A DNA stretch of 64,000 nt from Kribbella capetownensis (GCF_004331485.1 NZ_SJKD01000001.1:1984001-2048000), one strand, 5' to 3'; counted from the stretch's first letter, positions 15,449 through 28,076 are shown. Program-made: numbers and translations. Notes: generated by a model not told the origin, from the sequence alone.

Positions 15449-16726
15449 ATGACGGATCTCCCGGCCTATCTGCGGCCTTTCGTCCTGGGGGTACTGGACG
15501 GGCCCGACGTGCGGGTGGACAGGCTCGGAGAGATCGACATCTACCGCCCGGCCGGGACTGCCCGGACGGGTGCGATGCTGTTCGTGCACGGGGGACCTGG
15601 ACCAGCCGAGCTCGTGGCCACACCACGGGACTGGCCGGTCTACAAGGGCTATGCGACCGCTGTCGCCAGGCGAGGCCTGGTGGCCGCAGTCGTCGACCAC
15701 AGCCTGATTCGCGGCTTCGACCAGTTGGTCACCGCCGCGGACGAGGTGGAGGCTGCGATCGGCGTACTGCGTTCTGATCCACGGGTCGACCCCGATCGGG
15801 TTGGGCTGTGGTTCTTCTCGGGTGCGGGCCTGCTGGCCGGGGAGTGGCTGGACAGCCGCCCCGACTGGCTGCGCTGCATCGCCCTGACCTACCCCCTGCT
15901 CGCCACCCCGCCCGGTGTCGACGACCTGGTCACCGCCGCCGAAGTGATCGGGAAACACAAGGATCTGCCGGTGCTGCTCACTCGAGCCGGACGCGAGCGT
16001 GAGGAACTCGCCGGTCCGGTCGCGGAGTTCGTCTCCGCAGGTGGCAGCGCGCTGGACATCATCGACGTACCGAAAGGGCACCACGGGTTCGACATGCTCG
16101 ACCACACCGAAGAATCACGCGCCGCCGTCACCAAGGCCCTGGACTGGGCGATCGCCCACCTGGGCGAGGACCCGGACGGCGTGACCACGGCATCCACCTC
16201 ACCGACGACCACCACCAAGACCCGGGCCAAGAGCGCCCCGGCATCCCGAAAGACCGCTGCTGCGCGTACGCCGGCCGCGGCCGAACCGCTGATGGATCTC
16301 CCGAGTCCGACTCCGACTCCGGCTGCGCCTGCCAGTCAGCCGGCGCCGACCGCTCCGGTTCCGACGCTCGATCCTCTTCCGACCACTCCCGCCGTTCCGG
16401 TGGACACCCCGGCTGCCCGGGTGGTGGGGCGCGAGCACGCGGCGTACGCGGCGCACGACCTGGAGGCGTTCCTGGCGATGTACTCGCCGACCGCCCGGAT
16501 CCACCTCGCGGACGGCACCGAACTGAAGGGCCGCCGGTTCCTGCGTGAGTACTACGGATCACGGTTCGCGGCCGGCCGGTGCAAGACCGAGGTCGTGCAG
16601 AAGCTGATGCTCGGCGAGTGGGTGGTCGAGCACGTGCTGGCCTACGACACCGGCGCAGGGGTCCCGATGATCGCGCTGTACCGCGTCTCCGAGGGACTGA
16701 TCACCGACGTCGAGCTCCGTGCCTGA
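15449..16726 (+). CDS. Alpha/beta hydrolase (dienelactone-hydrolase-like) fused to NTF2/SnoaL-like domain
   Basis: This 425-residue protein has two domains. Residues 1 to about 235 form an alpha/beta hydrolase with an oxyanion motif (VHGGPGP), a nucleophile elbow read as WFFSGAG and a late His in GHHGFD. The elbow is degenerate, because the usual first Gly is Phe. A linker of about 90 residues rich in Pro, Ala, Thr and Ser follows. The last 110 residues resemble an NTF2/SnoaL domain (AAYAAHDLEAFLAMYSPTAR). ATG 15449 is chosen because the protein then begins at the hydrolase fold; longer readings overlap the upstream gene. It overlaps the next gene by eight bases. Confidence 0.8.
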   Translation: MTDLPAYLRPFVLGVLDGPDVRVDRLGEIDIYRPAGTARTGAMLFVHGGPGPAELVATPRDWPVYKGYATAVARRGLVAAVVDHSLIRGFDQLVTAADEVEAAIGVLRSDPRVDPDRVGLWFFSGAGLLAGEWLDSRPDWLRCIALTYPLLATPPGVDDLVTAAEVIGKHKDLPVLLTRAGREREELAGPVAEFVSAGGSALDIIDVPKGHHGFDMLDHTEESRAAVTKALDWAIAHLGEDPDGVTTASTSPTTTTKTRAKSAPASRKTAAARTPAAAEPLMDLPSPTPTPAAPASQPAPTAPVPTLDPLPTTPAVPVDTPAARVVGREHAAYAAHDLEAFLAMYSPTARIHLADGTELKGRRFLREYYGSRFAAGRCKTEVVQKLMLGEWVVEHVLAYDTGAGVPMIALYRVSEGLITDVELRA

Positions 16727-17480
16727 CGGACCGATCGACTACCCGGCCGAGTTCGAGCGGACGGCCGCGGAGCTCGCGGCCGTCCTCGACCAGGCCGACC
16801 CGGCGTCCGAGGTGCCGGCCTGCCCAGGCTGGACGCTGGCCGACCTGGCCCTGCACCTCGGTTCCGGCCAGCGCTGGGCGGCGTCCATCCTGCTCAGCGG
16901 CACCTCGCAGCGGGTCCCGGAGGTTCTGCGTACGACGATCTCCTGGAGCGACTGGTATGCCGGTACGACCGCGGCGCTGGCTGCCGCGATCCGGGCCGTC
17001 GATCCGGACGAGCCGTGTTGGAACTTCGCCCCGGTCGCGCAGTACGCGGGATTCTGGTCCCGGCGGCGCGTGCATGAGACAGCCATCCACCTCGTGGACG
17101 CGATTCAGGCCGGCGTGACCCCGGATCGGCAGGCCGCCAGTGGTCTGGCCGTCGTACCTGCGACCCTCGCGGCCGACGGAGTGGACGAAGTGTTCGGGGT
17201 CTTCCTGCCGCGGATGCTGGCCCGGCGGGTCGCGCCGGCGGTCACCCGGCAGATCGGCGTACGGGCGACTGACACCGGCGACGAGTGGACGCTGACGCCT
17301 GTGTCAGAAGGGGATCCGCCCCGGTTGGACCGAGGCTCGGCGGCCGGCGAGGCGGTCATCTCGGGGACTGCCGCGGAGCTCGACCTGTGCCTCTGGAAGC
17401 GGTTGCCGGGGAGCGTCCTGACGGTCGAGGGAGACCAGGCGGTGGCATCCGCTTTCCTGGCCGGCCGGGCCACTCCGTAG
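16719..17480 (+). CDS. Maleylpyruvate isomerase family mycothiol-dependent enzyme
   Basis: This 253-residue protein has the DinB-like four-helix metal-binding domain of the mycothiol-dependent maleylpyruvate isomerase family. The expected metal ligands are visible: His46 (DLALHLGSG), Glu120 and His124 (HETAIHL). A C-terminal MDMPI-type domain follows (about 155-250). The GTG start overlaps the upstream stop, so the two genes are probably translated together. The family tag fits an actinomycete that uses mycothiol; the substrate is unknown. Confidence 0.85.
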   Translation: MPDGPIDYPAEFERTAAELAAVLDQADPASEVPACPGWTLADLALHLGSGQRWAASILLSGTSQRVPEVLRTTISWSDWYAGTTAALAAAIRAVDPDEPCWNFAPVAQYAGFWSRRRVHETAIHLVDAIQAGVTPDRQAASGLAVVPATLAADGVDEVFGVFLPRMLARRVAPAVTRQIGVRATDTGDEWTLTPVSEGDPPRLDRGSAAGEAVISGTAAELDLCLWKRLPGSVLTVEGDQAVASAFLAGRATP

Positions 17481-17532
17481 ACCCTGTAAACTGGAGGAGC
17501 GGACCAGCCTCAGGCCCGTGCGGTCAGTCATT

Positions 17533-17561
17533 TTGACCGTGCTTGAGGCAGCCGCTAGTCT
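17533..17561 (+). promoter_or_regulatory. Promoter of the str operon (rpsL)
   Basis: TTGACC at 17533-17538 and TAGTCT at 17556-17561 are separated by the ideal 17 bp. This predicts a start near 17568 and an untranslated leader of about 190 nt before rpsL. The 277-bp gap between 17480 and rpsL holds this promoter, the leader element and little else. Confidence 0.75.
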
Positions 17562-17683
17562 TAACGATCGTGCCCGGGTCATCCTGGGCCGTCATGCGTG
17601 CCCCTGGTCGAACGGGTTGCGCGCGTGGCACGGGACTCCTGCCGACAGTCTGGAAGATTACGGCTTCGGTACGCCCGTGCGCA

Positions 17684-17708
17684 CGCGACACACCCGACCG
17701 CGGGGGTC
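17684..17708 (+). promoter_or_regulatory. Shared leader element upstream of rpsL
   Basis: These 25 bases are identical to 22343-22367 in the rpsJ leader and end 49 nt before the rpsL start. The core can fold as CCGACC, a GCGGG loop, then GGTCAG, with one mismatch in this copy. The location and conservation suggest an RNA signal for ribosomal-protein or processing control. Confidence 0.6.
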
Positions 17709-17757
17709 AGCAAAAGCAGAGCAGAAGAAAGCCGGACGACAGAAAGAGACCTACGCG

Positions 17758-18132
17758 GTGCCCACCATTCAGCAGCTGGTCCGCAAGGGCCGCCAGGACA
17801 AGGTGTCCAAGAACAAGACGCCCGCCCTGAAGGGTTCCCCTCAGCGTCGCGGTGTGTGCACGCGCGTCTACACGACCACGCCGAAGAAGCCGAACTCGGC
17901 CCTTCGCAAGGTCGCGCGTGTCCGCCTGACCAGCGGCATCGAGGTCACCGCGTACATCCCCGGCGTCGGCCACAACCTGCAGGAGCACTCGATCGTGCTC
18001 GTGCGTGGCGGTCGTGTGAAGGACCTGCCGGGTGTCCGGTACAAGATCATCCGCGGTTCGCTTGACACCCAGGGTGTGAAGAACCGCAAGCAGGCGCGCA
18101 GCCGTTACGGCGCGAAGAAGGAGAAGAGCTAA
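17758..18132 (+). CDS. rpsL: 30S ribosomal protein S12
   Basis: S12 (124 residues) sits at the decoding centre. The streptomycin-related lysines are the sensitive type: Lys43 in [13 protein letters not shown] and Lys88 in [12 protein letters not shown] 17758 gives the standard N-terminus [11 protein letters not shown]; longer in-frame readings run into the leader. It is the first gene of the str operon, and its TAA shares a base with the rpsG ATG. Confidence 0.99.
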   Translation: MPTIQQLVRKGRQDKVSKNKTPALKGSPQRRGVCTRVYTTTPKKPNSALRKVARVRLTSGIEVTAYIPGVGHNLQEHSIVLVRGGRVKDLPGVRYKIIRGSLDTQGVKNRKQARSRYGAKKEKS

Positions 18133-18602
18133 TGCCGCGCAAGGGCCCCGCCCCGAAGCGTCCGGTCATCATCGACCCGGTCTACAGTTCGCCGCTCGTC
18201 ACCCAGTTGATCTCCAAGATCCTGGTCGACGGCAAGAAGCAGATCGCGCAGAGCATCGTCTACACCGCGCTCGAGGGCACCCGGACCAAGACCGGCACCG
18301 ACCCGGTGATCACGCTGAAGCGTGCGCTGGACAACGTGAAGCCGAGCATCGAGGTGAAGAGCCGCCGTGTCGGTGGTGCCACCTACCAGGTGCCGATCGA
18401 GGTCAAGCCGGGCCGGTCCACCACGCTGGCGCTGCGCTGGCTGACGACGTACTCCCGGGCTCGTCGCGAGAAGACGATGTCCGAGCGCCTGATGAACGAG
18501 ATCCTGGACGCCTCCAACGGCCTGGGAGCCTCGGTCAAGCGCCGCGAGGACACGCACAAGATGGCCGAAGCCAACAAGGCTTTCGCCCACTACCGCTGGT
18601 GA
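18132..18602 (+). CDS. rpsG: 30S ribosomal protein S7
   Basis: S7 (156 residues) nucleates assembly of the 30S head by binding 16S rRNA. It has the usual [12 protein letters not shown] start and a FAHYRW C-terminus of standard length. The ATG overlaps the rpsL stop by one base, so its translation is probably coupled to rpsL, as in many str operons. Confidence 0.99.
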   Translation: MPRKGPAPKRPVIIDPVYSSPLVTQLISKILVDGKKQIAQSIVYTALEGTRTKTGTDPVITLKRALDNVKPSIEVKSRRVGGATYQVPIEVKPGRSTTLALRWLTTYSRARREKTMSERLMNEILDASNGLGASVKRREDTHKMAEANKAFAHYRW

Positions 18603-18605
18603 TCC

Positions 18606-18624
18606 GGGGTCCGATCCGGACCCC
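18606..18624 (+). promoter_or_regulatory. Stem-loop between rpsG and fusA
   Basis: Four bases after the rpsG stop is a perfect 8-bp stem (GGGGTCCG / CGGACCCC) with a three-base loop. It may be an attenuator, a processing site or an mRNA stabiliser within the str operon. Confidence 0.55.
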
Positions 18625-18673
18625 AGCGCTCACCCTTTGACTGCAGTACAGAATCGAGAGGTAGACCACCGAG

Positions 18674-20785
<2,112 letters not shown>

Positions 20786-20859
20786 TCTCTCGCTCCTGAC
20801 CACCACACCCCAAGCGCGTCGGCGTACGGCGTAGTCAACATTTAACTAGGAGGGCCCCA

Positions 20860-22053
<1,194 letters not shown>

Positions 22054-22059
22054 TCCCAC

Positions 22060-22099
22060 GAGGTCCGCGAGGGCTCGCATCCTGAGCCCCGCGGACCTC
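22060..22099 (+). terminator. Terminator 1 after tuf
   Basis: Starting six bases after the tuf stop, 10 bp (GAGGTCCGCG / CGCGGACCTC) plus a further 6 bp (GGGCTC / GAGCCC) pair around a one-base bulge and a seven-base loop. Confidence 0.85.
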
Positions 22100-22106
22100 T
22101 GCTTTG

Positions 22107-22143
22107 CGCCTGATCCGGTGCTCAGGAGGCCCCGGATCAGGCG
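22107..22143 (+). terminator. Terminator 2 after tuf
   Basis: A second perfect 12-bp stem (CGCCTGATCCGG / CCGGATCAGGCG) with a 13-nt loop follows eight bases after the first. Together they isolate the str operon from the S10 operon. Confidence 0.75.
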
Positions 22144-22156
22144 TGAAGCCACCCGA

Positions 22157-22187
22157 TTGGCGTTTCGGCGCCGATCTCTGGCACAAT
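22157..22187 (+). promoter_or_regulatory. Candidate promoter of the S10 operon (rpsJ)
   Basis: TTGGCG at 22157-22162 and CACAAT at 22182-22187 are 19 bp apart, so the -10 is imperfect. The 358-bp gap between tuf and rpsJ holds two terminators (22060-22143), this promoter and a leader of about 220 nt. Confidence 0.45.
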
Positions 22188-22342
22188 ATTCAGGTTGCTC
22201 AGGCGAGGCCGCCGGGGCGCGCCCCAGACTGTGCGTCTGGCGGGTGCGCCGGACCGGAGACCATGCCGAGGTTCTGGTCCGAGACCAGGCCCCGATCACC
22301 ATTCCAGGTCGATGAAGCGGTGAGTCACGTGCGTTCCGCGCG

Positions 22343-22369
22343 CGCGACACACCCGACCGCGGGGGTCGG
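22343..22369 (+). promoter_or_regulatory. Shared leader element upstream of rpsJ
   Basis: Bases 22343-22367 are identical to 17684-17708 upstream of rpsL and end 44 nt before rpsJ. Here the hairpin is perfect: CCGACC at 22353-22358, a GCGGG loop, and GGTCGG at 22364-22369. The same element in front of two ribosomal operons suggests a common RNA-level control. Confidence 0.6.
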
Positions 22370-22411
22370 AGCAACGCAGACGTTGACGATAGAGAAGGAC
22401 GAAGCGAAGCG

Positions 22412-22720
22412 ATGGCGGGACAGAAGATCCGCATCCGGCTGAAGGCCTACGACCACGAGGTCATCGACAGCTCGGCACGCAAGATTGTCGACACGGTGAC
22501 GCGTACTGGTGCGAAGGTTGCTGGCCCGGTGCCGTTGCCGACGGAAAAGAACGTGTTCTGCGTCATCCGCTCGCCGCACAAGTACAAGGACAGCCGCGAG
22601 CACTTCGAGATGCGCACCCACAAGCGGCTCATCGACATCATCGACCCCACGCCGAAGACCGTCGACTCGCTGATGCGGCTCGACCTGCCGGCCGGTGTCG
22701 ACATCGAGATCAAGCTCTGA
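22412..22720 (+). CDS. rpsJ: 30S ribosomal protein S10
   Basis: S10 (102 residues) is a 30S head protein that also acts as NusE in antitermination. It has the typical [19 protein letters not shown] start and normal length. ATG 22412 follows an AGAAGGA ribosome binding site. It is the first gene of the S10-spc block, led by the conserved leader element. Confidence 0.99.
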   Translation: MAGQKIRIRLKAYDHEVIDSSARKIVDTVTRTGAKVAGPVPLPTEKNVFCVIRSPHKYKDSREHFEMRTHKRLIDIIDPTPKTVDSLMRLDLPAGVDIEIKL

Positions 22721-22736
22721 GGGACGCGAACAACCA

Positions 22737-23426
22737 ATGAGCCCCACATCCATGAACACAGCGACCAAGAACACGCGCGGTCTGCTGGGCACCAAGCTCG
22801 GCATGACCCAGACCTGGGACGAGAACAACCGTGTCGTCCCCGTCACCGTGATCCAGGCCGGCCCGTGCGTCGTGACCGAGGTTCGCACCTCGGACAGCCA
22901 CGGGTACGACGGCGTCCAGATCGCTTTCGGCGACATCGACCCCCGCAAGGTCACCAGCCCGATGCGCGGCCACTTCGACAAGGCCGGCGTGACGCCGCGG
23001 CGCCACCTGCTGGAGCTGCGCACCGCCGACGCCAGCGAGTACACGCTGGGTCAGGAGATCAAGGCCGAGGCCTTCGAGGCCGGTGAGCGGGTCGACGTGT
23101 CCGCCACCAGCAAGGGCAAGGGCTTCGCCGGTGTGATGAAGCGGCACGGCTTCCACGGCCTGCGCGCCACCCACGGTGTCCACAAGAAGCACCGCTCGCC
23201 GGGTTCCATCGGCGGCTGCGCCACCCCGGGCCGGGTCTTCAAGGGCCTGCGGATGGCGGGCCGGATGGGCTCCGAGCAGGTCACCACGCAGAACATCACC
23301 GTGCACGCGGTCGACACCGACCGCGGCCTGATCCTGCTGAAGGGTGCGGTGCCCGGTCCCAAGGGCGGCCTCGTGCTGATCCGCAACGCCGCCAAGGGCG
23401 CAGCTGTGAAGGGAGCCCAGAAATGA
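22737..23426 (+). CDS. rplC: 50S ribosomal protein L3
   Basis: L3 (229 residues) helps to start 50S assembly near the peptidyl-transferase centre. The core begins at [11 protein letters not shown], and the central [13 protein letters not shown] and [12 protein letters not shown] motifs are present. ATG 22737 is preferred because GAGGG lies upstream (spacing 13); an ATG at 22752 would give a shorter form. It overlaps rplD by four bases. Confidence 0.97.
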   Translation: MSPTSMNTATKNTRGLLGTKLGMTQTWDENNRVVPVTVIQAGPCVVTEVRTSDSHGYDGVQIAFGDIDPRKVTSPMRGHFDKAGVTPRRHLLELRTADASEYTLGQEIKAEAFEAGERVDVSATSKGKGFAGVMKRHGFHGLRATHGVHKKHRSPGSIGGCATPGRVFKGLRMAGRMGSEQVTTQNITVHAVDTDRGLILLKGAVPGPKGGLVLIRNAAKGAAVKGAQK

Positions 23427-24118
23427 GCTCGGTCGACGTCGTCGTCATGAAGGGCGACAAGGTCAGCAAGAAGGGCTCCGCCGAGCTTCCGGCCGAGCTG
23501 TTCGACGTCCAGGTCAACATCCCGCTGATCCACCAGGTTGTCGTGGCCCAGCTGGCCGCGGCCCGCCAGGGCACGGCCAAGGCCAAGACCCGGGGCGAGG
23601 TCTCCGGCGGTGGCACCAAGCCGTACCGGCAGAAGGGCACCGGTCGCGCCCGCCAGGGTTCGATCCGCGCGCCGCAGTTCACCGGTGGTGGCGTCGTCCA
23701 CGGCCCGGTGCCGCGTGACTACAGCCAGCGGACCCCGAAGAAGATGATCGCCGCCGCGCTCCGCGGTGCGCTCTCGGACCGGGCCCGTGACGGCCGCGTG
23801 CACGTGGTCGAGAAGTTCGTCGACGGTGACAAGCCGTCCACCAAGGCCGCGCTGAACGTGCTGGCCGCCGCGACCGAGCCGGGCAAGGTCCTGGTCGTGG
23901 TCGAGCGGGCCGACGAGCTCACCTGGCTGAGCCTGCGCAACGTGCAGCACGTGCACCTGATCGCGGCCGACCAGCTGAACGCGTACGACGTGCTGTGCAG
24001 CGATGCCGTCGTGTTCACCCAGGGTGCCCTCGACGCTTTCGTCGCCGGCGCGCCCCAGGGCAAGTCCGTCAAGGCCGTCGCCACGTCGACCGAGGCCGAG
24101 CAGGAGGTTGAGGCATGA
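23423..24118 (+). CDS. rplD: 50S ribosomal protein L4
   Basis: L4 (231 residues) lines the exit tunnel with its central loop. In other bacteria it is the S10-operon autoregulator. The loop region [19 protein letters not shown] is present, as is the [10 protein letters not shown] motif. Four-base overlaps on both sides link its translation to rplC and rplW. Confidence 0.98.
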   Translation: MSSVDVVVMKGDKVSKKGSAELPAELFDVQVNIPLIHQVVVAQLAAARQGTAKAKTRGEVSGGGTKPYRQKGTGRARQGSIRAPQFTGGGVVHGPVPRDYSQRTPKKMIAAALRGALSDRARDGRVHVVEKFVDGDKPSTKAALNVLAAATEPGKVLVVVERADELTWLSLRNVQHVHLIAADQLNAYDVLCSDAVVFTQGALDAFVAGAPQGKSVKAVATSTEAEQEVEA

Positions 24119-24420
24119 GCCACGGAGTCAACAAGGATCCGCGGGACGTGCTGCTGCGGCCGGTCGTGAGCGAGAAGAGCTACGGCCTGCTGGACGAGCA
24201 GAAGTACACGTTCGAGGTGGACCCGAACGCCAACAAGACCGAGATCAAGCTCGCGGTCGAGAAGGTGTTCAAGGTCAAGGTCAGCGACGTCAACACCATC
24301 AACCGCAAGGGCAAGCGCCGCCGGACTCGTGCCGGCTGGGGCAAGCGCCCGGACACCAAGCGGGCGATCGTGACCCTCAAGGGTGACGACCGCATCGACA
24401 TCTTCGGAGGCCAGTCGTAA
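24115..24420 (+). CDS. rplW: 50S ribosomal protein L23
   Basis: L23 (101 residues) sits at the tunnel exit and docks trigger factor and SRP. The typical [17 protein letters not shown] start and the Arg/Lys-rich [17 protein letters not shown] loop are present. The start overlaps the rplD stop by four bases, and the stop shares one base with the rplB ATG. Confidence 0.99.
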   Translation: MSHGVNKDPRDVLLRPVVSEKSYGLLDEQKYTFEVDPNANKTEIKLAVEKVFKVKVSDVNTINRKGKRRRTRAGWGKRPDTKRAIVTLKGDDRIDIFGGQS

Positions 24421-25253
24421 TGGGTATCCGCAAATACAAGCCGACAACGCCGGGCCGCCGTGGCTCGAGCGTGGCCGACTTCGTCGAGCTCACCCGTTCG
24501 ACCCCCGAGAAGTCGCTGCTGCGTCCGCTGCCCAAGAAGGGCGGCCGGAACAACACCGGCAAGATCACCACCCGGCACCACGGTGGCGGTCACAAGCGGG
24601 CGTACCGGCTGATCGACTTCAAGCGGTACGACAAGGACGGCGTGCCGGCCAAGGTCGCGGAGATCGAGTACGACCCGAACCGCACCGCGCGGATCGCGCT
24701 GCTGCACTACGTGGACGGCGAGAAGCGCTACATCCTCGCCCCGTCGAACCTGAAGCAGGGCACGATCGTCGAGAACGGCCCGGCCGCCGACATCAAGATC
24801 GGCAACAACCTGCCGCTGCGCAACATCCCGGTCGGCTCCACGGTGCACGCCGTCGAGCTGCGTCCGGGTGGCGGCGCCAAGATGGGCCGCTCGGCCGGTG
24901 CCAGCATCCAGCTGGTCGCGAAGGAAGGCCGGATGGCCACCCTGCGGATGCCGTCCGGCGAGGTCCGGATGGTCGACGTACGCTGCCGCGCCACCCTCGG
25001 TGAGGTCGGCAACGGCGAGCAGTCGAACATCAACTGGGGCAAGGCGGGCCGGATGCGCTGGAAGGGCAAGCGCCCGACCGTCCGCGGTGTCGCGATGAAC
25101 CCGGTCGACCACCCGCACGGTGGTGGTGAGGGCAAGACCTCGGGTGGTCGACACCCGGTGTCCCCGTGGGGCAAGCCCGAGGGGCGTACCCGCACCCGCA
25201 AGGAAAGCGACCGCATGATCGTCCGGCGCCGCAAGGCCGGCAAGAAGCGCTGA
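24420..25253 (+). CDS. rplB: 50S ribosomal protein L2
   Basis: L2 (277 residues) binds 23S rRNA and is needed for subunit association and peptidyl transfer. The peptidyl-transferase signature [20 protein letters not shown] is intact, including the functional His in the HPHGG motif. Length and ends are standard for actinobacteria. Confidence 0.99.
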   Translation: MGIRKYKPTTPGRRGSSVADFVELTRSTPEKSLLRPLPKKGGRNNTGKITTRHHGGGHKRAYRLIDFKRYDKDGVPAKVAEIEYDPNRTARIALLHYVDGEKRYILAPSNLKQGTIVENGPAADIKIGNNLPLRNIPVGSTVHAVELRPGGGAKMGRSAGASIQLVAKEGRMATLRMPSGEVRMVDVRCRATLGEVGNGEQSNINWGKAGRMRWKGKRPTVRGVAMNPVDHPHGGGEGKTSGGRHPVSPWGKPEGRTRTRKESDRMIVRRRKAGKKR

Positions 25254-25268
25254 TAGGAGCCGGCCAGA

Positions 25269-25550
25269 ATGCCACGCAGCTTGAAGAAGGGCCCGTTCGT
25301 CGACCACCACCTGATGAAGAAGGTGGAGGTGCAGAACGAGAAGGGCACCAAGAACGTCATCAAGACCTGGTCCCGCCGATCGATGATCGTGCCGGACATG
25401 ATCGGCCACACGCTGGCGGTGCACGACGGCCGCAAGCACGTGCCGGTGTTCGTGACGGACGCGATGGTCGGGCACAAGCTCGGCGAGTTCGCCCCGACCC
25501 GCACGTTCAGGGGTCATGAGAAGGACGACCGGAAGTCACGGCGTCGCTGA
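25269..25550 (+). CDS. rpsS: 30S ribosomal protein S19
   Basis: S19 (93 residues) pairs with S13 in the 30S head. The usual [19 protein letters not shown] start and [13 protein letters not shown] motif are present. It lies 15 bp after rplB, with a GGAG ribosome binding site. Confidence 0.99.
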   Translation: MPRSLKKGPFVDHHLMKKVEVQNEKGTKNVIKTWSRRSMIVPDMIGHTLAVHDGRKHVPVFVTDAMVGHKLGEFAPTRTFRGHEKDDRKSRRR

Positions 25551-25598
25551 CCTAGTCAGTGACGAAGCGATAGCAACCTACGGAGAGATTCGAACATC

Positions 25599-26180
25599 AT
25601 GAGCGTTCAAGAGCGTAGGGCCGTCAGTGCCCGTCGCGAGAGCCTGCTGGGCGACGAGCCCGGGGCCTTCGCGGTCGCGCGCTTCGTCCGCGTGACGCCG
25701 ATGAAGGCGCGCCGCGTGGGTGACCTGGTGCGCGGTCTGGGCGTCGACGACGCACTCGCCACTCTGAAGTTCGCCCCGCAGGCCGCTGCCGCGACCGTGT
25801 ACAAGGTCGTCGACAGCGCCGCGGCGAACGCCGAGGGCACCGAGCACCTGAGCCGGGCCGACCTGGTCGTGACCAAGGTCCTGGTGGACGAGGGTCCGAC
25901 GCTGAAGCGTCACCGCCCGCGTGCCCAGGGCCGGGCCACCCGGATCGACAAGCGGACCAGCCACATCACCGTGGTCGTGACGCCGCGGGTCGAGGAAGAG
26001 CCGGCCAAGCCGGCCGAGAAGGCCCCGGCGAAGAAGTCTGCCAAGAAGGCCGACACGGCCAAGAAGGCGCCGGCGAAGAAGGCCGCGGCCGACAAGGCCG
26101 AGGCCGCCGACAAGCCGGCCAAGAAGGCGACCGCCAAGAAGACGGCTGCCAAGAAGTCCGCTGAGAAGAAGGAGTCCTGA
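25599..26180 (+). CDS. rplV: 50S ribosomal protein L22 with long Lys/Ala-rich tail
   Basis: L22 has a normal core to about residue 134, including the tunnel beta-hairpin ([23 protein letters not shown]). About 59 further residues, dominated by repeated AKK and AAK units, make a 193-residue protein against about 110-130 in most bacteria. Long basic tails on L22 also occur in mycobacteria. The tail is likely disordered and may wrap rRNA at the surface. Confidence 0.98.
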   Translation: MSVQERRAVSARRESLLGDEPGAFAVARFVRVTPMKARRVGDLVRGLGVDDALATLKFAPQAAAATVYKVVDSAAANAEGTEHLSRADLVVTKVLVDEGPTLKRHRPRAQGRATRIDKRTSHITVVVTPRVEEEPAKPAEKAPAKKSAKKADTAKKAPAKKAAADKAEAADKPAKKATAKKTAAKKSAEKKES

Positions 26181-26181
26181 C

Positions 26182-27030
26182 GTGGGCCAGAAGGTTAACC
26201 CGCACGGGTTCCGTCTCGGCATCAGCACCGATCACAAGAGCCGTTGGTACGCCGACAAGCTGTACAAGGACTACGTGGGCGAGGACGTCAAGATCCGCCG
26301 CCTGCTGAGCAAGGGCATGGAGCGCGCCGGCATCTCCCGCGTGGAGATCGAGCGCACCCGTGACCGCGTCCGGGTCGACATCCACACCGCCCGTCCGGGC
26401 ATCGTCATCGGTCGCCGTGGCGCCGAGGCGGACCGGATCCGGGGCGGCCTGGAGGAGCTCACCGGCAAGCAGGTGCAGCTGAACATCCTCGAGGTGAAGA
26501 ACTCCGAGGTCGACGCCCAGCTGGTCGCGCAGGGCGTGGCCGAGCAGCTGTCCGGCCGCGTGGCGTTCCGCCGCGCGATGCGCAAGGCGATGCAGACCAC
26601 CATGCGTGGCGGCGCCCTGGGCATCCGGATCCAGTGCTCCGGCCGCCTCGGTGGCGCGGAGATGTCGCGGTCGGAGTTCTACCGCGAGGGCCGGGTGCCG
26701 TTGCACACGCTCCGCGCGGACATCGACTACGGCTTCTACGAGGCCCGTACGACCTTCGGCCGGATCGGCGTGAAGGTCTGGATCTACAAGGGTGACGTGG
26801 CCGGCTCCCGGGCCGAGCGCGAGGCGCAGGCCGCGGCCCGCGCCGCCACTCAGCAGCGCCGGCCGGCCCGCCGCGACGACCGTGGCGGCCGTGGTGGCCG
26901 CCGCGACGACCGTCGGGACGACCGTGGTGACCGCGGTGGCCGTGGTGGAGACCGCGCCGAGGCCCCCCGGGCCGAGGCGACCGCCCCCGCTGCCGACAAG
27001 CCCGCTGAGACGACCGGAACGGAGAGCTGA
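26182..27030 (+). CDS. rpsC: 30S ribosomal protein S3 with Arg/Gly/Asp-rich tail
   Basis: S3 forms part of the mRNA entry channel. The KH domain ([24 protein letters not shown] region) and the C-terminal fold end near residue 205. A 77-residue low-complexity tail follows: an Ala/Arg stretch, then RDDRGGRGG repeats, then an Ala/Pro/Thr end. The total is 282 residues. GTG 26182 follows GAAGGAG and lies one base after the rplV stop. Confidence 0.98.
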   Translation: MGQKVNPHGFRLGISTDHKSRWYADKLYKDYVGEDVKIRRLLSKGMERAGISRVEIERTRDRVRVDIHTARPGIVIGRRGAEADRIRGGLEELTGKQVQLNILEVKNSEVDAQLVAQGVAEQLSGRVAFRRAMRKAMQTTMRGGALGIRIQCSGRLGGAEMSRSEFYREGRVPLHTLRADIDYGFYEARTTFGRIGVKVWIYKGDVAGSRAEREAQAAARAATQQRRPARRDDRGGRGGRRDDRRDDRGDRGGRGGDRAEAPRAEATAPAADKPAETTGTES

Positions 27031-27033
27031 ACC

Positions 27034-27453
27034 ATGCTCATCCCCCGCAAGGTCAAGCACCGCAAGCAGCACCACCCGAAGCGCTCCGGCGCTGCCAAGG
27101 GTGGTACGACGCTGGCCTTCGGTGACTTCGGCATCCAGGCGCTGGAGAACCACTACGTCACCAACCGGCAGATCGAGGCCGCGCGTATCGCGATGACCCG
27201 GCACATCAAGCGTGGCGGCAAGGTGTGGATCAACATCTACCCCGACCGCCCGCTGACCAAGAAGCCGGCCGAGACCCGGATGGGTTCCGGTAAGGGTTCG
27301 CCGGAGTGGTGGATCGCCAACGTCAAGGCCGGCCGGGTCCTGTTCGAGCTGTCCGGCGTACCGGAGGACATCGCTCGTGAGGCCCTGCGCCGCGCGATCC
27401 ACAAGTTGCCGATGAAGTGCCGCTTCATCGCCCGAGAGGCAGGTGAGAACTGA
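27034..27453 (+). CDS. rplP: 50S ribosomal protein L16
   Basis: L16 (139 residues) positions tRNA in the A and P sites. The start [13 protein letters not shown] and the conserved [12 protein letters not shown] segment are present. The stop shares one base with the rpmC ATG. Confidence 0.99.
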   Translation: MLIPRKVKHRKQHHPKRSGAAKGGTTLAFGDFGIQALENHYVTNRQIEAARIAMTRHIKRGGKVWINIYPDRPLTKKPAETRMGSGKGSPEWWIANVKAGRVLFELSGVPEDIAREALRRAIHKLPMKCRFIAREAGEN

Positions 27454-27743
27454 TGGCTATCCAGACTGCCGCCGAGCTGCGGAACCTGGGCCGGGACGAG
27501 CTGATGAGCAAGCTCGGCGAAGCCAAGGAGGAGCTGTTCAACCTCCGGTTCCAGGCTGCCACGGGCCAGCTGGAGTCCCACGGCCGGCTGCGCGCCGTCC
27601 GCAAGGACATCGCCCGCATCTACACGGTGCTGACCGAGCGGGCGCTCGGCATCACCGACGAGGTCGACGCCCCGGCTGCTGAGGCCGAGGCTGAGGTCGA
27701 GGAGACCGCGGACGACAGCGAGAAGGCTGGGAGCAAGGCATGA
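27453..27743 (+). CDS. rpmC: 50S ribosomal protein L29 with acidic tail
   Basis: L29 sits at the tunnel exit next to L23. The two-helix core ([26 protein letters not shown]) ends near residue 68. A 28-residue acidic, Ala-rich tail ([17 protein letters not shown]) makes 96 residues against the usual 65-80. It overlaps rpsQ by four bases. Confidence 0.98.
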   Translation: MAIQTAAELRNLGRDELMSKLGEAKEELFNLRFQAATGQLESHGRLRAVRKDIARIYTVLTERALGITDEVDAPAAEAEAEVEETADDSEKAGSKA

Positions 27744-28036
27744 CCGAGAACGCGAAGGACGAGACCGTGAGCACGACCACCGAGACGCGAGGCCGCCGCA
27801 AGACCCGTGAGGGCCTGGTGCTGAGCGACAAGATGGACAAGACCGTCGTGGTCCAGGTCGAGGACCGGGTCAAGCACGCGCTGTACGGCAAGGTCATCCG
27901 TCGCACCAGCAAGCTGAAGGCGCACGACGAGCAGAACGCCGCCGGTACTGGCGACCGCGTCCTCCTGATGGAGACCCGGCCGCTGTCGGCGACCAAGCGC
28001 TGGCGCGTCGTGGAGATCCTCGAGAAGGCCAAGTAG
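27740..28036 (+). CDS. rpsQ: 30S ribosomal protein S17
   Basis: S17 (98 residues) is a primary 16S rRNA binder with an OB fold. The core [21 protein letters not shown] and the KLKAHDE motif are typical. A 20-residue Thr/Glu-rich lead precedes the core. The start overlaps rpmC by four bases. Confidence 0.99.
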   Translation: MTENAKDETVSTTTETRGRRKTREGLVLSDKMDKTVVVQVEDRVKHALYGKVIRRTSKLKAHDEQNAAGTGDRVLLMETRPLSATKRWRVVEILEKAK

Positions 28037-28051
28037 TTGCCGGTACGTCCG

Positions 28052-28076
28052 GGAACCAATCGAAATCATTCGTTCC
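28052..28076 (+). promoter_or_regulatory. Stem-loop in the rpsQ-rplN gap
   Basis: The 89-bp gap between rpsQ and rplN is AT-richer than its neighbours. It contains arms GGAACCAAT and ATTCGTTCC, which pair with one mismatch around a seven-base loop. A TCACGTGA palindrome follows at about 28084. This marks a possible S10/spc operon boundary. Confidence 0.35.

Noticed and set aside
17884..18021. Streptomycin-resistance changes in S12
   Set aside because: Lys43 and Lys88 are both the sensitive residues.
18637..18667. TTGACT before fusA as a promoter
   Set aside because: No fitting -10 lies at the right distance, and the site is too close to the fusA start.
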